Shown here: piece after piece, positions 7,842 through 11,384 of the stretch
Position numbering within the stretch: position 1 is the stretch's first letter
Layout: every line of letters starts with the position of its first letter
Source: Trichomonas tenax
Taxonomy: Eukaryota; Parabasalia; Trichomonadida; Trichomonadidae
Direction of reading: 5' to 3'
Length of the DNA stretch: 11,384 nt
Assembly: GCA_023091735.1 (NCBI GenBank)
Contig: JALKBU010001408.1
Location: 1 to 11,384, forward strand
Position numbers and translations under genes: made by a program
The notes under the pieces: generated by a model
Told to the model about the DNA's origin: nothing
Database searches by the model: none
The model's input: the letters and a program-made list of their open reading frames with translations, nothing else

Positions 7842-8530
7842 TATATATTTGAAATAAATTCTGCAGTTCCATCAAATACACATATTGACATTCCATCATA
7901 CGGTGTTTACAACAGCAAAAACTATCGTGTTACAGAATTATCAACTTTTGCATTTCGAGGCTATAAAAATTTCTTTTCTTTTCATGTTCCAAACACAATT
8001 GTTATTTTAAGACGAGACGCTTTTGCGCTCACATCAATAATTGAAATATTAATTCCTAAATCTGTTCAGCAACTGATCCGTGCCCCATTCTCAGGCTGCG
8101 CAAAATTAAGAAAAGTTCAATTTCAGTTCGATATAAATATATCTGTTTGTGGAATCGATATATTCCATAATTGCACTAGCTTAGAGATGACAATATTTCC
8201 TATAAATATGGTATTTCCATCTGATACATTCAAAAAAAGTAATTTATCAAAATTATACATTTGTTCAAATAAGCTGTTGAAGATCCAACAAATCAGTTTC
8301 TGAATGCATATCGAATTCCAACAATTTATGTACGCAAAGGATACAAAGGCGTCACATTCATGGGATAGAGCTTTACTCGAATGAATGATGATTCTATCTG
8401 TTATTATAACAAACCAAAAAATATCACAGCAGGATATAAAAGTTCTAACAATTTCTTTCCTTATTGTTTATTTGCTTCCTTACCATTGCTAGATGAGATT
8501 CATGTTATTAATTCAGCATTTCAAATTTGA
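7842..8530 (+). pseudogene. BspA-like leucine-rich repeat remnant
   Basis: Directly after the NlpC/P60 stop codon, the same frame stays open to TGA at 8301-8303. From about 7866 it reads as BspA-like sequence: VTELSTFAFRGYKNFFSFHV, then ALTSIIEILIPKSVQQL and CAKLRKVQF. The text then continues in another frame (8300 onward), with YVRKGYKGVTFMG, a motif common near the end of repeat blocks in this family, followed by an in-frame TAG at 8366-8368. It ends at TGA 8528-8530 after LLDEIHVINSAFQI. There is no start codon of its own. One frameshift and one nonsense mutation make it a pseudogene fragment of about 225 codons, lacking both the start and the membrane anchor. It is oriented like the BspA pseudogene at 5517-6448, but the two do not look like halves of one gene separated by the hydrolase. 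Confidence 0.75.
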
Positions 8531-10100
8531 AGTTTTGAACAACCTTTGTTAAAATGGCAGACTTTACATGTCAAAACATATTTATAACTGCCATGTAAAC
8601 ACGTCACTTTTCGTGACTCTTTATTATACCCTACATATTAGCCATGAATATAGCTTAATATGCTGCAAAATTGGCAACATTGCGAAAAAAGTTTGGAAAT
8701 CTAACTTCAATTTTGTTTTTTGATAGAGTTCAGCACTCCACCTAAATGTCCTTGGTAAGTTCCACCACTAGGCAAAGTCAGGGGTTCCATAAATCTTCAT
8801 AAATTTATGTCTATCATAGAGTTTTCCATTGGGGTTTATTTTTGAAGAGAAAATAATTATATGACACAAACTTTTTTGCTATTTGTCATTGGATTCTATA
8901 ATTAAAATTCTCATATGTTCGATTTTTCGATTTGTTCGAAATTGAGATTGTGAAAATATTGAATTTTAATGTATTCAAAATATTCCTTGTTGTTTCACTC
9001 CTTGAAAAGTAACTGCTATATATTTTAATAGTTTTGAATAATTTAATTTTGAATGGATACGTTATTTGATTTTTTTGACTGTAAACTTGAATGTTGATAA
9101 AGAAATCAAATGAATTTTTGCTACGTTATTGAATTATTGAATGGTTTTGGTAACTGCAATTTGAGCTATTCAGTCTACTATTGAATATTGAAAGCTCAAA
9201 ATTTAAAATGTCTCTTTTTATTTTGAATGGTGACTACAGTCAAAAATTAACTCATTGAATCTCGATTATCTTTTTCAATTTTGAATCTTTCGGACCTTTT
9301 CTACTGCCGATGTTCATGGTATACCTTAGGGTTTCAACTATGAAAGATTCAAAAAAATCCGTTTATTTTTCAAGAAAATATCTCGTTATTTTTTTCATTT
9401 CTAAATATTTTTCTCAATAAACAGTTGAAAACCTTCTTTTATGATGCATACTTCATTATTCATCTGTTTAATTGCTATAAAACATACTTTTACTAAAAAT
9501 GTTATTTTTTGTTCGATTTAACTAATTAGGATCATTTTTGTTTGCCAATTATCTCAAAAGTTCCATGTAAATGATTTACTGCACATTTAAACGAAGTTGA
9601 AGCAATTTTTCGCGCTAAATATTGTGATTGAAATAAAAATTTATTTTTTGATGGAAAAGCTTGGAGTATATAGCAGTACGTGTATATGTAATTATAATGC
9701 TACGGTTTTTGTATACAAATTCACATATTTTAACAGAAAGAAAAAGTTTAAAAAGAAAATTGCTTAAAAAAAGTTTTTATTTTTCTGAAAGATCAAAGAA
9801 GAGTGCCATCTCCGGCTTAAACATCATGAATGAAAGCAAAATGGCGAAGAATTAAATATCGCTGCCAATATAAAGTTAGAAGTGATTTATTCTGATATCT
9901 TTTCATTTTAAAGCAAAACTACATTTTCAATCGATAGAATTCATTGGCTGTCGTCTTGCATATATCATAGCACGCATCAATGTATTCTCTATTCAACAAA
10001 AACGTGGAATCAAAATGGAAGAATAACTGACATGTAAATAAGCTCGATGTCAGCTAACAACTTCATAATAAGTTGCTATATAACAGAGACCTTGAGGTCG
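8531..10100. other. gene-poor AT-rich region
   Basis: About 1.6 kb with no supportable gene. A 64-codon plus frame at 9661-9855 begins with TTG and is lysine- and phenylalanine-rich, so it is probably chance. Structures seen: interleaved inverted repeats at 8555-8599, a TTGAAT cluster at 8959-9286, a single CG-rich E2F-like string (TTTCGCGC) at 9608-9615, and a 7-bp inverted repeat CTGACAT/ATGTCAG at 10027-10053. The 13-base string beginning at 10027 (CTGACATGTAAAT) recurs exactly at 11185-11197. Confidence 0.55.
8959..9286 (+). repeat. dispersed TTGAAT hexamer cluster
   Basis: TTGAAT occurs ten times on the plus strand, starting at 8959, 9034, 9049, 9087, 9129, 9137, 9181, 9223, 9255 and 9281, against one copy of its complement in the same stretch. 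With AT-rich base frequencies less than one copy would be expected in 330 bases. Several spacings are 38-44 bases, suggesting a decayed tandem repeat, although the sequence between hexamers shows little similarity apart from TACGTTATT at about 9058 and 9122. An array of protein-binding sites is the other possibility. Confidence 0.5.
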
Positions 10101-10279
10101 ATTCCTAATTCCATTATTCCACTTTTGATTCCAAATTCATTTTTGATTCCAATTCCGAATTCATTTTGATTCTAAAAAATCAATTATTCCATTATTGTCA
10201 CTTTTCGACCTATTTTTGGCATATGGAATAACCGTCATTATTCCAAATTGGCGGTTATTCCAAAATAGGGTCTGATTCC
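10101..10279 (+). repeat. ATTCC-rich tract, left part
   Basis: Ten ATTCC copies on the plus strand start at 10101, 10108, 10116, 10128, 10146, 10152, 10186, 10240, 10257 and 10275, with one complement (GGAAT). Part of it is a degenerate tandem repeat of about 18-24 bases beginning TTTTGATTC (three units between about 10123 and 10180). Three further copies in the same orientation lie beyond the inserted element at 11062-11104. Together they look like one tract split by the insertion. Confidence 0.6.
10224..10262. repeat. 11-bp inverted repeat inside the ATTCC tract
   Basis: TGGAATAACCG at 10224-10234 is exactly complementary to CGGTTATTCCA at 10252-10262, with a 17-base spacer that itself contains ATTCC. 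It is a potential hairpin just left of the 763-bp element. It may have arisen from an inverted copy of the repeat unit. Confidence 0.45.
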
Positions 10280-10612
10280 AAAATCACTTTGAGTGCTGGA
10301 CAAATCCAACTAACGTGTTTTGTAAAGTATCAGATTTGACATGTAATTGTTGTAAAATGTCAGATTTGTTAGAACTCGAGAGCCAGTTTGCATTTAACAA
10401 AAGTGAAAAAAAAGGAAAAATTAGTGAATTTTTAAAAATATGGGCGAATTGAAATATTAGAGAGGTTATAAATTTGGAAAGAGATTACTTATTGCTAGTA
10501 TAAATGTAATTATCATTCAAAATTTAAATAACTTACTGTTTAAAAAAATTTAAAATCGAAAAGTGAAAATAAAAATAAATTGGGGATTCTAATAATGTGA
10601 AATAAAGAAGTT

Positions 10613-10806
10613 ATGTTTAAAATAATCAGAGACAAAATAAGATGGTGGAATAAAATTAAAAGAAAGATTTTTTCGATAAGGGAAACTCAGGCTTGGCGCC
10701 TAAAGAGTAGTGTCGTGCAGACCTCAGTGGCACCGCCAGTGTCGACGCAGGCTTGTCTTGCGGGTCGTCGATCAATCACAATATCGAAGACTGCGAATCA
10801 TGCTTA
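10613..10806 (+). other. small ORF inside the inverted-repeat element, doubtful
   Basis: ATG at 10613 opens a 64-codon frame ending in TAG at 10804-10806. If the TAG is ignored, the same frame continues to TAA at 10889-10891 (92 codons). The N-terminal part is basic with a WW pair (RDKIRWWNKIKRK). The C-terminal part is encoded by the GC-rich block and contains LKSSVVQTSVAPPVS, a string that occurs again, in frame, after the TAG. The change in composition within the ORF suggests the frame may be accidental. No domain is recognised. Confidence 0.25.
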
Positions 10807-10872
10807 GAGCTTGAAGAGTAGTGTCGTGCAGACCTCAGTGGCACCGCCAGTGTCGAAGACTGCAAATCATGC
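10703..10872 (+). repeat. GC-rich duplicated module
   Basis: A 43-base block at 10703-10745 is repeated exactly at 10814-10856. A second 20-base block at 10784-10803 is repeated with one difference at 10853-10872. In the second copy the two blocks adjoin and overlap, while in the first they are separated by 38 bases, so the copies differ by a 42-base insertion or deletion. The copy spacing (111 bases) and the indel (42 bases) are both multiples of three. The block is far richer in GC and CG than anything else in the window. Confidence 0.8.
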
Positions 10873-10891
10873 ACTGGGACACAAAGTATAA

Positions 10892-10951
10892 CATCTAAGT
10901 ATCGTGAAGGCCGTGCATGCCTTCACGCACTTTCGAAGCTCTGTCTAGATG
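10892..10951. repeat. nested inverted repeats, potential stem-loop
   Basis: CGTGAAGGC at 10903-10911 pairs perfectly with GCCTTCACG at 10919-10927 over a 7-base loop. Outside it CATCTA at 10892-10897 pairs with TAGATG at 10946-10951, and a short CTT-TCG-AAG hairpin lies between. Folded, this would be a 60-base multibranched structure. It does not fit a tRNA cloverleaf and lacks the hammerhead core CUGAUGA. It is inside the 763-bp element, near its right end. Confidence 0.45.
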
Positions 10952-11061
10952 ACCCATTGCAAAATGACACTTTTTGTAAGCTGTGCACCAACTCTATTTC
11001 TGACAAATCTGACACTTTACAAAACACGTTAGTTGGATTTGTCCAGCACTCATGTTACTTT

Positions 11062-11104
11062 ATTCCAATAAAGTCACCTTTATTCCAATACAGTTTTTTA
11101 TTCC
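11062..11104 (+). repeat. ATTCC-rich tract, right part
   Basis: ATTCC copies start at 11062, 11082 and 11100, in the same orientation as the left part. The first two share the longer unit TTTATTCCAATA. This tract begins ten bases after the right end of the 763-bp element, which supports the view that the element landed inside a pre-existing repeat tract. Confidence 0.5.
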
Positions 11105-11127
11105 ATTAAACTCCAATTTCCATTTTA

Positions 11128-11334
11128 ATGAACAAATTTGAACGATCAACAAGGGACTGGGACAAAATAGAACAACGTGCTTTTCTGACATGTAAATTAT
11201 GTTTGGCATATAGACTCAGAATGTCAAATATAAAGGAAAGTGACGTGATTGCGCGGGAAAAATGGAAAAGTGTCAATAGGTTGAAATGGATTGAACTCAA
11301 TGTTGGAAGCCAAAGAAGACTTCATTATGAGTAG
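11128..11334 (+). CDS. small hypothetical ORF, doubtful
   Basis: ATG at 11128 opens 68 codons to TAG at 11332-11334. A near-match to the trichomonad initiator (CCATT, first base differing from TCATT) would place the start six bases upstream of the ATG, a typical short leader. The product is basic and tryptophan-containing (RSTRDWDKIEQRAF, REKWKSVNRLKWIE) without a signal peptide, membrane segment or recognisable domain. Use of AGG and CGG codons and mixed third positions give only weak coding support. It starts 75 bases right of the 763-bp element and could be a fragment of another mobile element. Confidence 0.3.
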   Translation: MNKFERSTRDWDKIEQRAFLTCKLCLAYRLRMSNIKESDVIAREKWKSVNRLKWIELNVGSQRRLHYE

Positions 11335-11384
11335 TTGTGACTTCATTGTGAAGGATGACCTGGTGATCTAGCAGAGATGCATCC

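Larger units (their letters stand above)
10290..11052. mobile_element. 763-bp non-autonomous element with 49-bp terminal inverted repeats
   Basis: The 49 bases at 10290-10338 are the reverse complement of 11004-11052 with a single mismatch (10329). The outer end begins TGAGTGCTGGACAAATCC. On the left side a second copy of the inner part (TGTAAAATGTCAGATTTGTT) follows at about 10351-10370, a subterminal tandem duplication. The interior has no transposase-like sequence, only a 64-codon ORF and a GC-rich duplicated block. It interrupts an ATTCC-rich tract, which supports insertion. I found no perfect target-site duplication: the left flank ends in CACTTT and the right flank starts ATGTTACTTT, so an offset ACTTT is the only shared string. 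Trichomonas genomes carry Mutator-like, mariner and other DNA transposons, and the family here cannot be assigned. Confidence 0.8.

Noticed and set aside
9608..9615. E2F-like site TTTCGCGC
   Set aside because: A single occurrence with no gene nearby, so there is no context to support regulation.
9661..9855. 64-codon plus-strand ORF
   Set aside because: It starts with TTG and is dominated by AT-rich codons (K, F, L), as expected by chance.
10101..10279. CRISPR array
   Set aside because: The repeated unit is only five to about twelve bases, the spacing is irregular, and there are no cas genes.
10892..10951. tRNA or hammerhead ribozyme
   Set aside because: The arms do not form a cloverleaf with standard lengths, and the hammerhead core is absent.

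Overview
The window looks like AT-rich nuclear DNA of a parabasalid protist, most likely Trichomonas vaginalis or a close relative. This is inferred from the combination of BspA-like leucine-rich-repeat fragments, an EGF-type surface protein with one C-terminal membrane segment, a coiled-coil-only protein, a bacterial-type SH3b-NlpC/P60 peptidoglycan hydrolase, no visible introns, a UAAA tetranucleotide at or just after two stop codons, and an initiator-like TCATA in front of one gene. Nothing resembles a bacterial operon. No tRNA, rRNA or CRISPR array was seen.

Layout. 1-190: possible decayed coding on the minus strand running off the left edge. 191-1681: gene-poor DNA with a G-run cluster and a CG-rich inverted repeat. 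1682-2815 (minus): intact 377-aa coiled-coil protein. 3441-4619 (minus): EGF-like/IPT-like type I membrane protein interrupted by one in-frame TAA. 5009-5278 (minus): BspA-like fragment without a start codon, with a diverged duplicate of its first 54 bp at 5340-5393. 5517-6448 (plus): BspA-like pseudogene spread over all three frames. 6846-6957: 112-bp element with perfect 22-bp inverted ends. 7029-7841 (plus): intact NlpC/P60 hydrolase. 7842-8530 (plus): another BspA-like remnant that begins directly at the hydrolase stop codon in the same frame. 8531-10100: gene-poor, with a strand-biased TTGAAT cluster. 10101-11104: an ATTCC-rich tract split by a 763-bp element (10290-11052) with 49-bp near-perfect terminal inverted repeats and a GC-rich, duplicated core. 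11128-11334: small doubtful ORF.

How it fits together. The recognisable genes concern the cell surface and interaction with bacteria: adhesin-like BspA proteins, an EGF-type surface protein and a peptidoglycan-cutting enzyme believed to have come from bacteria. Most surface genes here are broken, and only the hydrolase and the coiled-coil protein are fully open. The locus reads as a graveyard of surface-family copies, punctuated by non-autonomous transposon-like elements, around one surviving laterally acquired enzyme. The least explained part is the 10290-11052 element with its reading-frame-preserving GC-rich repeat.
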